A stretch of DNA of 64,000 nt, taken from contig NZ_JAVIFT010000006.1 of assembly GCF_031157355.1 (NCBI RefSeq), positions 124,001 to 188,000 on the forward strand, in the 5' to 3' direction. Position 1 is the first letter of the stretch, and each line of letters opens with the position of its first letter. The translations under genes and the position numbers were made by a program. The stretch is from Hyphomicrobium sp. LHD-15. Its GTDB lineage: Bacteria > Pseudomonadota > Alphaproteobacteria > Rhizobiales > Hyphomicrobiaceae. The notes under the pieces were generated by a model. That model was not told the origin of the DNA. It saw only the letters and a list, made by a program, of their open reading frames with translations, and made no database searches. Below are positions 30,924 to 39,292 of this stretch, one piece after another.

Positions 30924-32105
30924 GTGACTGCAGTTGCCCTGATTGTCGCCGCCGGCCGCGGTGCTCGCGCCGCGCGCGACCTCATCCAGCCCAAGCAGTA
31001 TGCACCGCTCGCGGGCCGCCCCGTGCTTGCGCACACGCTTGCCGCCTTTGACGCCTGCCCGGCCGTCGGCGCCATCGTCGTCGTCATCCACCCCGACGAC
31101 CGGGCCTTGTACGCAGCCAGCACCACCGGCGTATCGTCCAAGCTGGCTCCTCCTGTGTTGGGAGGCGCGACGCGGCAGGAGTCGGTGCGCCTCGGTCTCG
31201 AAGCCCTCGCGACCGCCGCACCCGAGCACGTCCTGATTCACGATGCGGCCCGCCCGTTCGTGACACCGGACATCGTGGCGCGCGTCTTGGCAGCTCTCGA
31301 TACCCACGAGGGCGCCATCGCCGCCGAGCCGCTGTCGGACACCCTGAAGCGCGATGACGGTGCCGCCGCGATTGCCGAAACAGTTCCCCGCGCCGGCCTC
31401 TGGAAGGCGCAAACCCCACAAGGCTTCCGGTTTCCATCGATCTTGGCCGCACACGTCCGGGCCGCCGACGACGGACGCGAGGATTTCACCGACGACGCCG
31501 CGATTGCCGAATGGGCCGGCCTGAAGGTCGCCCTGGTTCCAGGCGCTAGCCGCAACTTCAAGCTCACCACGCCCGAGGACATGCAGATGGCCGAACGCCT
31601 TTTGAGGCCCGAAACGCCGGCCTGGGAGCCTCGCACCGGCACCGGCTTCGACGTCCACGCCTTCTGCGCGGGCGATCATGTCTGGCTCGGCGGCGTGCAA
31701 ATCCCGCACGACAAGGGCCTCCTCGGACACTCCGACGCCGATGCCCCGCTGCACGCCTTGACCGATGCCCTGCTCGGTGCCATCGGCGACGGCGACATCG
31801 GCCAGCACTTTCCGCCGTCCGATCCGGCCTGGAAAGGCGCGCGCTCGCGCCTGTTCGTTGAGGACGCCGCCAAACGCATCGCCGCCCGTGGCGGACGGAT
31901 TACCAACGTCGACCTCACCGTCCTGTGCGAAGAGCCACGGATCGGCCCCCATCGCGACGCCATCCGGGCGGCAATCGCCGACATGCTGGGGATCGAGGTC
32001 GGTCGCGTGGCCGTCAAGGCAACCACCACGGAACGACTGGGATTTACCGGGCGCAAGGAGGGCATCGCCGCCCTTGCCACGGCGACCGTTCTGCTGCCGC
32101 TCTGA
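30924..32105 (+). CDS. ispDF: Bifunctional IspD/IspF isoprenoid biosynthesis enzyme
   Basis: A 393-residue fusion of two steps of the MEP pathway. The N-terminal half (~1-230) is the IspD cytidylyltransferase: VAALIVAAGRGxR-like ALIVAAGRGARA, then PVLAHTLAAF and LIHDAARPFV. The C-terminal half (~234-393) is IspF, which cyclises the product to MEcPP: GTGFDVHAF with the metal-binding Asp and His, LGHSDADAPLHALTDALLGA, and KATTTERLGFTGRKEGIAA. Fusion of both enzymes is typical of alphaproteobacteria. The start is GTG 30924; the gene is divergent from dusB. Confidence 0.97.
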   Translation: MTAVALIVAAGRGARAARDLIQPKQYAPLAGRPVLAHTLAAFDACPAVGAIVVVIHPDDRALYAASTTGVSSKLAPPVLGGATRQESVRLGLEALATAAPEHVLIHDAARPFVTPDIVARVLAALDTHEGAIAAEPLSDTLKRDDGAAAIAETVPRAGLWKAQTPQGFRFPSILAAHVRAADDGREDFTDDAAIAEWAGLKVALVPGASRNFKLTTPEDMQMAERLLRPETPAWEPRTGTGFDVHAFCAGDHVWLGGVQIPHDKGLLGHSDADAPLHALTDALLGAIGDGDIGQHFPPSDPAWKGARSRLFVEDAAKRIAARGGRITNVDLTVLCEEPRIGPHRDAIRAAIADMLGIEVGRVAVKATTTERLGFTGRKEGIAALATATVLLPL

Positions 32106-32228
32106 GACCAGCATCGCTTAAGGTCCGGCGCATAGGCTGCCGCGAGCAGCCGCCTTATCCTCAGCCGTGAGCGAGGCGCGCGTTGACCCCCCGTGCAGAA
32201 TCGCGCCATCACCGTGTCAGGTGGTTGT

Positions 32229-32753
32229 ATGACCAAAAGCGATACGGGGGCTAACTCCATGAATCTGATGCATACTCTCGAGCGTCCTGCGACGGAGCAG
32301 TCCGGTGGCGCCAATATCGCCGACATCGCCGAAACGACGTCCGCGACCTGCTTGGCAACGCGCGTCCGTCAGCTCTCGCGCATCATCACGCGTCTTTACG
32401 ACGACGCCATGCGCCCGCTCGGCATTACCGCGAGCCAGTACACGCTGCTCGCCCAGCTCGCTTCGCGCGACGGCATCACCGCCGTCGAGATCGGCCACGA
32501 GCTCGACATCGAGAAGTCGACTCTCTCGCGCAATCTGAAGCGCCTCCTCGCGCTCGGCATGATCATCATGGATCCGCCGGCCGGACGCCGCGGACGTGGC
32601 CTTCACCTGACGCCGAAGGGCCAGGCCGTGCTGAAAGACGCCTATCCGGTTTGGCAGGCGGCCCAGGCACGCTCGGTCGCGATGATGGGTGTCGATACCC
32701 GCGCTAAGCTCGACGACCTGCTTCGCCTCGCCGAAAAGCTGATCGCGGAATAA
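32229..32753 (+). CDS. MarR-family transcriptional regulator
   Basis: A 174-residue winged-helix regulator. The core (~45-150) shows LYDDAMRPLGITASQYTLLAQLA, the recognition helix region STLSRNLKRLLALGMI, and the basic wing GRRGRGLHLTPKG. ATG 32229 has AGGTGG about 5 nt upstream and is preferred over the upstream in-frame start at 32193. The ligand and targets are unknown. The gene ends 45 bp before a strong terminator. Confidence 0.88.
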   Translation: MTKSDTGANSMNLMHTLERPATEQSGGANIADIAETTSATCLATRVRQLSRIITRLYDDAMRPLGITASQYTLLAQLASRDGITAVEIGHELDIEKSTLSRNLKRLLALGMIIMDPPAGRRGRGLHLTPKGQAVLKDAYPVWQAAQARSVAMMGVDTRAKLDDLLRLAEKLIAE

Positions 32754-32798
32754 CCGGACGCGCGCGTTGCGCGCGGCAATCGGATTTGACTACTCTCG

Positions 32799-32834
32799 AC
32801 GAGGTGCGCCGCAAGGCGCACCTCGTTTGCTTTT
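32799..32834 (+). terminator. Intrinsic terminator after the MarR gene
   Basis: An 11-12 bp stem, CGAGGTGCGCC (32800-32810) with GGCGCACCTCG (32815-32825) around a GCAA tetraloop, is followed by GTTTGCTTTT. It is 45 nt after the MarR stop and separates it from the next gene. Confidence 0.9.
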
Positions 32835-32866
32835 GGGAAAGCCTCGCCCGGCACGACTGGAGAGCC

Positions 32867-33361
32867 ATGCAAACCACCGATCTCATGCCGAAAGCCGAAC
32901 GGCTGATCGCAGTGCTGCGCGCCCGCGGATGGAAGCTGGCAACCGCCGAGAGCTGCACCGGCGGGCTAATCGCAGCCACCTTCACCGAGGTGGCCGGCGC
33001 CTCCGACGTCTTCGAGCGAGGTTTCGTCACCTACTCCAATGCAGCCAAACTTGGCGATCTGGGCGTCGACTTCGAAACCCTCTACCGGCATGGCGCGGTG
33101 AGCGCCGAGGTGGCTGAGGCGATGGCCAGGGGCGCGCTCCGCGCATCCGCAGCCGATATCGCGCTCTCGGTAACCGGCATCGCAGGCCCTGGAGGCGGAT
33201 CGGCGTTAAAGCCGGTCGGTCTCGTTTACATTGGCTTGGCAGCCCGCGGACTTCCCGCCGTGGCCCATGAATTCCGCTTCGGCGATCTCGATCGCGCCAC
33301 GATCCGCGCCAACACCGTTGCCGAGGCCCTTACCATCCTGGAGCACGCAATCCGCGCTTGA
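32867..33361 (+). CDS. CinA C-terminal-domain amidohydrolase (PncC-like nicotinamide-nucleotide amidase)
   Basis: A 164-residue single-domain protein. LATAESCTGGLIAATFTEV holds the catalytic Ser-containing signature of the family, followed by FVTYSNAAKLGDLGV and ALSVTGIAGPGGGSALKPVGLVYI. Stand-alone CinA-C proteins deamidate nicotinamide mononucleotide to nicotinate mononucleotide in pyridine nucleotide recycling. GGAGAG lies directly before ATG 32867, and the terminator upstream excludes the longer frame from 32786. It sits near ispDF and coq10 as in other rhizobia. Confidence 0.9.
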   Translation: MQTTDLMPKAERLIAVLRARGWKLATAESCTGGLIAATFTEVAGASDVFERGFVTYSNAAKLGDLGVDFETLYRHGAVSAEVAEAMARGALRASAADIALSVTGIAGPGGGSALKPVGLVYIGLAARGLPAVAHEFRFGDLDRATIRANTVAEALTILEHAIRA

Positions 33362-33368
33362 GCCCCAG

Positions 33369-33416
33369 ACCATGATCGCTTCGAACCCTACCAGTCCGGA
33401 GCGTGAAACATCGGTC
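33369..33416. repeat. Palindromic intergenic repeat, family A, copy 1 (diverged)
   Basis: ACCATGATCGCTTCGAACC, CTACCA, GTCCGGAGCGTGAAACATCGGT. It is a diverged copy of the element found near-identically at 34360 and 40460, placed 8 bp after the CinA-like stop. Confidence 0.75.
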
Positions 33417-33539
33417 TCAAAGGCACAGATCCTTTTGCCGATCCCTTACGTAATGCGTGATGGTCAGGCAAAGGCTCCGCCGCTACCATGCGCGCCTGTT
33501 GCCTTCGCCAGTGATGGGCCTTCAGCACAGAGGTGCGCC

Positions 33540-34349
33540 TTGCCGAGCTTCCTGCGTTCCGCCTCGCTGCCGCTCCTCGCGTCTGGCCTCTTCGCCCTAA
33601 TGGCAGCGCCGAGCCACGCCGCTGACTTCACCGCACGCCAGATCACTGAACAGCTCTACAAGGCCGCCGCAGGCGCGAGCATCGATTTCAGCGGCCGCGA
33701 TCTTGAAGGCCTCGATCTCGCCGGCCTTGCCTTCAAGAAGGCCCGTCTTTCCGAAGCAAACCTGTTCGGCGCCGATCTCAGCGGCGCAGATTTGAGCGAT
33801 ACCGATCTCCGCTCCGCGAAGCTCGACCGCATCAACGCCATCGGCACCCGCTTCGATCGCGCCAACCTTGCCGGCGCGAGCCTGCTGCGCCCAACGACTG
33901 CCACGACTTTCGACGGCAGCAGCACCGGAGAAGCCCCGAGTTTTATCGGTGCCGACCTCACCAAAGTGCGCATGTTCGGCGTTTTCATCGGCGGCAATTT
34001 TTCCGGGGCCAAGATGGCGGGCGTAACGCTGGCCCCCGCAAACGACAGCGGCTTCATCGAGGTTCTTTGGCGCTCGCGGCTCGATTCCGCCGACATGAGC
34101 GGCACCGACCTCTCGGGCGCCAATCTCACGCACGTCTCATTCCGCTTCGCAAACCTCAAGGGCGCCAATCTCGCCGGCGCGAAGCTCAAGAATGCCGACC
34201 TCAGCCATGCCGATCTGACCGGCGCCAACCTGGCGGGCGCCGACCTCAGCCACGCCGATCTCGACAGCGCGAAGCTCACCGGCGTCACCGGTCTCGACAC
34301 CGCCTCGGGTCTCGACAGCGCCCGCAACCGAGACAAAGCCATCAACTGA
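33540..34349 (+). CDS. Exported pentapeptide-repeat protein
   Basis: About 269 residues. I set the start at TTG 33540, which has AGAGG 5 nt upstream and yields a signal peptide (LRSASLPLLASGLFALMAAPSHA) cut before ADFTARQ. The frame is open far upstream, but that part includes a repeat element; ATG 33453 is an alternative. From ~50 to the end the protein is built of A(D/N)LxX pentapeptides (GADLSGADLSDTDL, GANLAGAKLKNADL, ADLTGANLAGADL) predicted to form a right-handed quadrilateral beta-helix. A central break (~125-180) has fewer repeats. Function unknown; likely periplasmic. Confidence 0.8.
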   Translation: MPSFLRSASLPLLASGLFALMAAPSHAADFTARQITEQLYKAAAGASIDFSGRDLEGLDLAGLAFKKARLSEANLFGADLSGADLSDTDLRSAKLDRINAIGTRFDRANLAGASLLRPTTATTFDGSSTGEAPSFIGADLTKVRMFGVFIGGNFSGAKMAGVTLAPANDSGFIEVLWRSRLDSADMSGTDLSGANLTHVSFRFANLKGANLAGAKLKNADLSHADLTGANLAGADLSHADLDSAKLTGVTGLDTASGLDSARNRDKAIN

Positions 34350-34351
34350 GA

Positions 34352-34414
34352 TTGACGCGACCATGATCGCTTCGGACCTTATCAGTCCGAAGCGTGAATC
34401 ATCGGTCGCGTCAA
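34352..34414. repeat. Palindromic intergenic repeat, family A, copy 2 (best preserved)
   Basis: Outer arms TTGACGCGACC (34352-34362) and GGTCGCGTCAA (34404-34414), inner arms CGCTTCGGAC (34368-34377) and GTCCGAAGCG (34385-34394). The 47-bp core is identical to the copy at 40460. It starts 3 bp after the pentapeptide gene stop and may also serve as its transcript end. Confidence 0.85.
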
Positions 34415-34459
34415 AAAACTGGAGCGTGATTGCGATTCAAAGAAAGGCGATCATGCTCC
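34411..34459 (-). terminator. Hairpin with T-run, likely terminator of lipA-coq10
   Basis: On the minus strand, GGAGCATGAT (34459-34450) pairs with ATCACGCTCC (34430-34421) with one mismatch, and is followed by AGTTTTTTGA. It starts 7 nt after the coq10 stop. The arm sequence GAGCGTGAT resembles the second palindrome class seen near 56625-56670. Confidence 0.7.
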
Positions 34460-34465
34460 AGGCTT

Positions 34466-34924
34466 TCACGCGCCGGCAGGGGATCCGTAGAGCGTCCGGG
34501 CCCGCGCTTCGAACGCATCGGTATAGCTGCGCACCGCCTTGTCGAACGCCGCCCCGACGATCAGCGATAGCATCGCCGAGCGAAACGCGTAGTCGATTGC
34601 GAAATGCACGTCGCACCCGTCGCCCGCAGCCACGAACCGCCATTGGTTTTCGAGGTGAGTAAACGGCCCGTCGAGATTACGCACCCGGATCAGGTTCTGC
34701 GCCCGGTCCAGCACGACATGCGTCGTGAAGCGCTCGGTGATGGCCTTGTAGCCGACCGTCATCGTCGCCCTGAGCTCTTCTCCCGCCTCGCCGGCTTTGC
34801 GCTCATGCACGACGAGCCCTTCGCACAGCGGCAGAAACTCGGGATAGCGTTCGACATCGGCCACGACATCGAACATCTGCTCGGACGTGAACGACACGCG
34901 GCGAACGGTGCGGAAACTCGGCAA
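34466..34924 (-). CDS. Coenzyme Q-binding protein COQ10 / RatA family (START-like)
   Basis: A 152-residue SRPBCC/START-like protein. MPSFRTVRRVSFTSEQMFDVVADVERYPEFLPLC is the family's N-terminal signature; the central part has RVRNLDGPFTHLENQWRF and the C-terminal helix ends AFEARARTLYG. Members bind ubiquinone in mitochondria and alphaproteobacteria; the E. coli relative RatA is described as a ribosome-association toxin. In this lineage, and next to lipA, the quinone role is more likely. It follows lipA by 42 bp. Confidence 0.9.
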   Translation of the reverse strand: MPSFRTVRRVSFTSEQMFDVVADVERYPEFLPLCEGLVVHERKAGEAGEELRATMTVGYKAITERFTTHVVLDRAQNLIRVRNLDGPFTHLENQWRFVAAGDGCDVHFAIDYAFRSAMLSLIVGAAFDKAVRSYTDAFEARARTLYGSPAGA

Positions 34925-34966
34925 GAGATCAATCCTGGATGCTTGACTTGAGGGGGGCGACTGCGA

Positions 34967-35938
34967 TCAGGCCTTGGCAATCCCGCCGGCCCGCGCAGCC
35001 TTGAGGCGGCGGAAATCGTCGCCCGCATGATACGAAGACCGCGTCATCGGGCTCGACGCCACGACGAGAAAGCCCTTTGCGAGCGCGACCCGGCGCAGAT
35101 CCTCGAACTCCTCCGGCGGAACGTAGCGCTTGACCTCGGCGTGTTTCGCTGACGGCGCCAGATACTGCCCGATGGTCAGGAAATCCACATCCGCCGAACG
35201 CAGATCGTCCATCACCTGCAGGATTTCGTCACGCGTTTCGCCAAAACCGACCATCAGGCCGGATTTCGTGAACAGCGACGGATCGATTTCCTTGGCCTGC
35301 TGCAAAAGCCGCAGCGAATGGAAATAGCGCGCCCCCGGCCGAATGCGCACGTAGAGACCCGGCACCGTTTCGAGATTGTGATTGAGCACGTCCGGCCGCG
35401 CCTCGACGACGTGCACGAGCGCGCCATCCTTGCGCAGGAAATCCGGGATCAGCACCTCGATGCTGGTATCTGGCGCGCGCCGCCGCACTTCGCTGATCAC
35501 CGAACCGAAATGCACGGCTCCGCCGTCCTCGAGATCGTCCCGGTCAACCGACGTGATGACCACGTGTTCAAGGCCGAGGGTCGCCACCGCCTCCGCCACG
35601 CGCTGAGGTTCACCCGCATCGAGCGGCAAAGGTCGCCCGGTCGTCACGTTGCAGAACGCGCACGCCCGCGTGCAGATCTCGCCCATGATCATCATCGTGG
35701 CATGGCGCTTCTGCCAGCACTCGCCGATGTTCGGGCAACCCGCCTCCTCGCAGACCGTCGCAAGGCCATTCTGGCGCACGATCGCACGCGTCGCGAGAAA
35801 CCCGTCGGACGAAGGCGCGCGCACGCGGATCCACGGCGGCTTCGGCAGCATCGGCTTGTCCGGCCGATGCGCCTTCTCGGGGTGACGCGGGCGCTGGGCG
35901 CCGTCGCGTGGCGCCCGCGTGTCGATGAGTGTGACCAT
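34967..35938 (-). CDS. lipA: Lipoyl synthase LipA
   Basis: A 323-residue radical-SAM enzyme that inserts two sulfurs into octanoyl groups on lipoyl domains. [13 protein letters not shown] binds the auxiliary [4Fe-4S] cluster, [10 protein letters not shown] the radical-SAM cluster, and the C-terminal RSSYHA contains the conserved Ser ligand. I chose ATG 35938, preceded by AGAGGA; GTG 35968 would add 10 residues. In related genomes lipA directly follows pdhABC-lpdA; here no E2 or E3 gene lies between it and the E1 genes. Confidence 0.96.
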   Translation of the reverse strand: MVTLIDTRAPRDGAQRPRHPEKAHRPDKPMLPKPPWIRVRAPSSDGFLATRAIVRQNGLATVCEEAGCPNIGECWQKRHATMMIMGEICTRACAFCNVTTGRPLPLDAGEPQRVAEAVATLGLEHVVITSVDRDDLEDGGAVHFGSVISEVRRRAPDTSIEVLIPDFLRKDGALVHVVEARPDVLNHNLETVPGLYVRIRPGARYFHSLRLLQQAKEIDPSLFTKSGLMVGFGETRDEILQVMDDLRSADVDFLTIGQYLAPSAKHAEVKRYVPPEEFEDLRRVALAKGFLVVASSPMTRSSYHAGDDFRRLKAARAGGIAKA

Positions 35939-35973
35939 GACCGTCCTCTGCCGGACTCGCTCTGACACGAGTT

Positions 35974-36003
35974 TAGCCTCGGATCGTCGCCGATGCGAGG
36001 CTA
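35974..36003 (-). promoter_or_regulatory. Hairpin in the lipA leader
   Basis: TAGCCTCG (35974-35981) pairs with CGAGGCTA (35996-36003), with inner ATCG/CGAT and a TCGC loop, 36 nt upstream of the lipA start. No T-run follows in either direction. It could be a 5'-UTR element or mark the end of the glsB transcript. Confidence 0.4.
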
Positions 36004-36058
36004 CGCAAGTCGACGATAACCCAGGGCCGTTCCGACTTTAGGGGTAGCGCGGGCCTTT

Positions 36059-36346
36059 TCAGCGCCCGCCGAGGAAGCGGGCCACGATGACCACGATCAG
36101 CGCACCAACCGTCGAAACCGCGATCTGGTTGCCATAAGGGATGATGGCGTCGAAATCGTAGGGCACGGTGAGCAAGCCGGCGGAAACCAGATAGCCGCCG
36201 AGCACTGCGCCGATCAAACCGACCAGGAGGTTGCGGATCAGTCCGCCGCCGCCAAGCAAAAGCCCAGCCAGCCAGCCCGCGACCAGGCCGTTCAGGATCA
36301 TGATGATCCAGGCCTTGTTGTCGCTCGCGAATTGTACGTAGTCCAT
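36059..36346 (-). CDS. GlsB/YeaQ/YmgE-family small membrane protein
   Basis: A 95-residue inner-membrane protein with three helices (WIIMILNGLVAGWLAGLLLGG, NLLVGLIGAVLGGYLVSAGLL, IAVSTVGALIVVIVARFLGG). The Gly-rich GLLLGGGGLIRNLLVGLIGAVLGG region is the hallmark of transglycosylase-associated/GlsB proteins, often stress-induced, with unknown mechanism. It occupies space between E1 and lipA where E2/E3 genes are expected in relatives. Confidence 0.85.
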   Translation of the reverse strand: MDYVQFASDNKAWIIMILNGLVAGWLAGLLLGGGGLIRNLLVGLIGAVLGGYLVSAGLLTVPYDFDAIIPYGNQIAVSTVGALIVVIVARFLGGR

Positions 36347-36397
36347 CGAATGCTCCCCTAACCTCTACCGACCGGCCTTAAAGGCCATAAGTCTTTC

Positions 36398-36446
36398 AGA
36401 CCATGACTGCTCCGCGCCCTTTGAGCCTGACGCGTGAATCACTGAC
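36398..36446. repeat. Palindromic repeat, family A, degenerate copy
   Basis: GACCATGACTGCTCCGCGCC, CTTTGAGCC, TGACGCGTGAATCACTGACG keeps the CCATGA...GCGTGAATCA frame of family A but has lost most inner pairing. It lies upstream of glsB. Confidence 0.5.
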
Positions 36447-36596
36447 GCATCAAGGCACCGGACTTCGGCGGAATTTACATCGGAAGAGTACAAGGTTCGC
36501 GAAAAAGTGGGACCACAGTCCCACGGCGACCAAACGCCCAAAAAACCGCAACGGTTACAGAGGCTAGAACGCGCCCCGCACCAATGCAGCAGCGGA

Positions 36597-36896
36597 TCAG
36601 ACGTGGCAGCGTGCGCCGAGATAGTCGTTCAAAAGGCGGTTGTAGAGGTCGGCATCGGCCTTCTGGGCCGGGCTGATCTTCTTGCCCGACGCTTCAGCCT
36701 GCACCGAGGACGGCACGCCCTTGGCATCGAGCCGGTTCAACTGCTGCTTGATTGAGCCGCAAGACTCGCCATTCGCCAACGCCTTGCTGGTCGGTCCGCT
36801 GCCGCCACCGGACGCGCAGCCGCCAGCCGATACGGCAACGCCCAGCGCGCCCAACACGGCAAGACGAAATGCGCCTCCGCGCATCATCGCAATCAT
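36597..36896 (-). CDS. Small lipoprotein, related to its neighbour
   Basis: 99 residues from ATG 36896 (the frame is open to 36950). A signal segment (AFRLAVLGALGVAVSAGGC) ends at Cys27, a plausible though not perfect lipobox. The mature part has two further cysteines, Cys46 (ESCGSIKQQLNRLDAKG) and Cys97 (LGARC), 51 residues apart, bracketing a helical region. The same layout is found in the lipoprotein at 37189, and the two look like diverged duplicates. No family recognised; probably outer-membrane or periplasm-facing. Confidence 0.7.
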   Translation of the reverse strand: MIAMMRGGAFRLAVLGALGVAVSAGGCASGGGSGPTSKALANGESCGSIKQQLNRLDAKGVPSSVQAEASGKKISPAQKADADLYNRLLNDYLGARCHV

Positions 36897-37188
36897 GGAT
36901 CGAAAGCCCTCTCGAAGTAGCATCGACAGACAAGGTAGGGTGTTCGGCAAATCAGTTGAACCCCTGCCCGCTCTAAGCAGGCCTTTCGCGCAAAAGTGTG
37001 GCCGACCTGCAGCAGTAACGTCTACGGGTCACAGCCCCTGCCGATACGCTATCCGGAACCCTACGCGGAACAGCCGAACTCTGTCCAGCACGGGGGACCG
37101 GCGGACAGAACTCGGCTGTCGGATTCACGCGGTACGGACAACGCGTCCGGCCCGGCTTATGCGGAAATCAGGACGACCCGCCGAAAGA

Positions 37189-37638
37189 TCAGCGGTTTTG
37201 CTGCACGACCGGCGGAGCCGTCGCGGAGACCACCTGCGAAGAATTCGTGGCCGGTGTCCCGGGCGCGACCTGCGCGGTCGTCTGAGCCGGCGGCCTCGGA
37301 CCGAAGGCCGAGCACTTGGCCTGGAATTCGGCGTTGGCCTTGTCGAGCTCAGCGGCCTGCGCGAGCGAGACGCGCTTGATCTGCACCGTCGACGACTTGC
37401 CGACCGAAGCCTTCTCCAGGCGATCGGTCAGCCCATCCTTGCGCAGCGTGTCGATGCGCTGCGAGAGCGAGTAGCAGGCCGGATCGACCCGCGGCGCTGC
37501 CGCGACAGCCGTTGTGCTGGCGTTCGTGCCGATCGATTGAGTTGTCAGCGACGAACCGAAAAGGTTGCCGTCCGACGAGCAGCCGGCGAGAAGCGTTGCG
37601 CCGAGTGCAGCAATGGCGAGTGCTGGCGATTTCTTCAT
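37189..37638 (-). CDS. Small lipoprotein, paralogue-like to the previous one
   Basis: 149 residues. The signal peptide MKKSPALAIAALGATLLAGC has a good lipobox with lipidated Cys20. Cys55 (PACYSLSQRIDTLRKDG) and Cys109 (EFQAKC) bracket a helical segment 54 residues apart, matching the neighbour's Cys46/Cys97 module including the following LxxxG and the A-S-x-GK motif. The C-terminal 40 residues are Pro/Ala/Thr/Gln-rich and probably disordered. Function unknown. Confidence 0.75.
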   Translation of the reverse strand: MKKSPALAIAALGATLLAGCSSDGNLFGSSLTTQSIGTNASTTAVAAAPRVDPACYSLSQRIDTLRKDGLTDRLEKASVGKSSTVQIKRVSLAQAAELDKANAEFQAKCSAFGPRPPAQTTAQVAPGTPATNSSQVVSATAPPVVQQNR

Positions 37639-37955
37639 GATGTCCCCCGTGACGTACTGCCGTGGCCTGTGTTGCCTGTACGTGCTCCAGGTCTAAGGGC
37701 GAAGCCGAGCTCGTAACAAGAAGACCTACGTAAAATGCCGGTGTATTGGCCAAATTGACAGACCCGAATCTGTGGAAAGCAGGCCCCCGTGGCGAGCAAG
37801 CCACAAGGCATCCAAGGTGTTGTCAGTAAAACCAAAAAGCAAAACGCTGTATTTCGGGCTGGCGAATCGATTCGATGCAGATCTTCAGACGGGGAGCCGC
37901 ATGACCTCGGCCCGAAATCATTGAGGAAGCTGGACAATCCGACGATAAGCGCGTG
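37639..37955. other. Spacer between the lipoprotein and E1 beta genes, no gene seen
   Basis: 317 bp, less GC-rich than the flanks. Plus-strand frame 37789-37989 shows no family features. I looked for remnants of a dihydrolipoamide acyltransferase or dehydrogenase here and saw none. Confidence 0.45.
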
Positions 37956-39284
37956 TTACGCGCCCCGCACCGTCGCCAGAATGGCTTGAAATGCCTGCTT
38001 CGCGGTAGGAAGGGCGAGCGCCTGCAGCTCGGACGCATAGGGCATCGGCACCCCGGCGCCGGCAAGCCTTACCGGCGCGCGCTTGAGCGCGCCGAAGCAG
38101 CGCTCGACGATCGATGCCACAAGCTCAGCTCCGATCCCGCCGTCACCCCAGCCGTCTTCGAGCGTCACCAGCCGCCCGGTCCTCAGCACCGAGGCCGCGA
38201 CCGCATCCCGATCGAGCGGACGCACGCTCATCAGATCGACGACCTCCGCCTCGACGCCCTCTGCGCTGAGCAAGCTTGCGGCTTCGAGCGCGAGCAGCAC
38301 CGCGCGACCGGCTGCCGCGAGGGTCACGTCCGTTCCGGCCCGCCGAACCCGCGCCACGCCGAGCGCCACCACCTCCTCAGGCTCGGCCGGCCCGCGGACC
38401 GCGTAAAGCTGATCATGCTCGAGCACGGCGACGGGGCCGGGATCCCGGATCGCAGCCGCGAGCAGCCCGTAAGCTGCGGACGCAGTCGCCGGCTGGGCGA
38501 CCTTGAGCCCAGGGATCTGCGCGAGTTGCGCGGCGACGCAACGCGCGTCCTGCCCGGTCAGCCCTGGAGCGAACCCATTCGGCCCCCGCAGCACGATCGG
38601 CACGGGCAGGCGTCCGCCAGAAAGATAGAACGTCTCGGCAGCACTCGCCACGTAAGGCGCCCACGCCTCGAACGAGGCCCCCCAAGATGGAAGCTCCACG
38701 ACCGGCTTCAATCCCGCGTACGCAGCCCCGACCGCAATACCGAGTACGGCCTCCTCGATCGACGACACCGAAACCACGCGCGACGGACCGAACGCATCGA
38801 GCAGTCCCTGCGCGACTTTCGGCGCCCCTCTGTTTTGGGCGACATCGACGCCGATCAGGAACACATCCTTGTCGCGCCGCATCTCGTCGGCGAGCGCATC
38901 GCGCAACGCCTCGCGGTAGCTCAAGTCGTTGCCTTCCAGGTGCGCGGCGGCAGGGCGCGCGGCAGTCCTCGATGGCTCCGGCAACGGTTCGAGCGCGGCG
39001 AAGGAAAGCGGCTGCCCCAGCGACGAACGCTGCGCGTCACGCGCGGCATTGAGCAGAATGGCGATCGGCGTGTTGACCTTCACGCCTTCGGTCCCGGCCG
39101 GAAACAGGATGCGTTCGACCCGCCCCTCGTCTTCCGCCTCGATCTCGACGGTTGCACTGGAGGTCGCGATCTCGACCAGGAGATCGCCCGCGGCCACCGC
39201 CTGCCCTTCCGCGACGTGCCAGCGCGAAATCTTTCCGTCCGTCATCGACGGCGTCACCGGCGGCATGAGAATTTCGCGACGCAT
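37956..39284 (-). CDS. Pyruvate-dehydrogenase-type E1 beta subunit with a lysine-less lipoyl-like domain
   Basis: 442 residues from ATG 39284 (GAGG upstream, 8 bp after the E1 alpha stop). Residues 1-80 are a biotinyl/lipoyl fold (LMPPVTPSMTDGKISRWHV), but the lipoylation turn reads EIATSSATVEIEAED: Ser43 replaces the lysine of the usual DKA. Residues ~120-442 are E1 beta: LSYREALRDALADEMRRD, IEEAVLGIAVGAA (the ThDP-contacting Glu kept), RGPNG, and VPMPYA near the end. The His of the usual QHSQD motif is Thr243 here (GLTGQD). It could still be an E1 for a 2-oxoacid, a regulatory relic, or repurposed. It sits in the canonical pdhB position. Confidence 0.8.
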   Translation of the reverse strand: MRREILMPPVTPSMTDGKISRWHVAEGQAVAAGDLLVEIATSSATVEIEAEDEGRVERILFPAGTEGVKVNTPIAILLNAARDAQRSSLGQPLSFAALEPLPEPSRTAARPAAAHLEGNDLSYREALRDALADEMRRDKDVFLIGVDVAQNRGAPKVAQGLLDAFGPSRVVSVSSIEEAVLGIAVGAAYAGLKPVVELPSWGASFEAWAPYVASAAETFYLSGGRLPVPIVLRGPNGFAPGLTGQDARCVAAQLAQIPGLKVAQPATASAAYGLLAAAIRDPGPVAVLEHDQLYAVRGPAEPEEVVALGVARVRRAGTDVTLAAAGRAVLLALEAASLLSAEGVEAEVVDLMSVRPLDRDAVAASVLRTGRLVTLEDGWGDGGIGAELVASIVERCFGALKRAPVRLAGAGVPMPYASELQALALPTAKQAFQAILATVRGA

Positions 39285-39292
39285 GGGGCACC

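Noticed and set aside
37639-37955. Possible remnant of an E2 gene next to E1 beta
   Set aside because: No stretch resembling a lipoyl, E1/E3-binding or acyltransferase core (such as the HxxxDG motif) can be seen in any frame.
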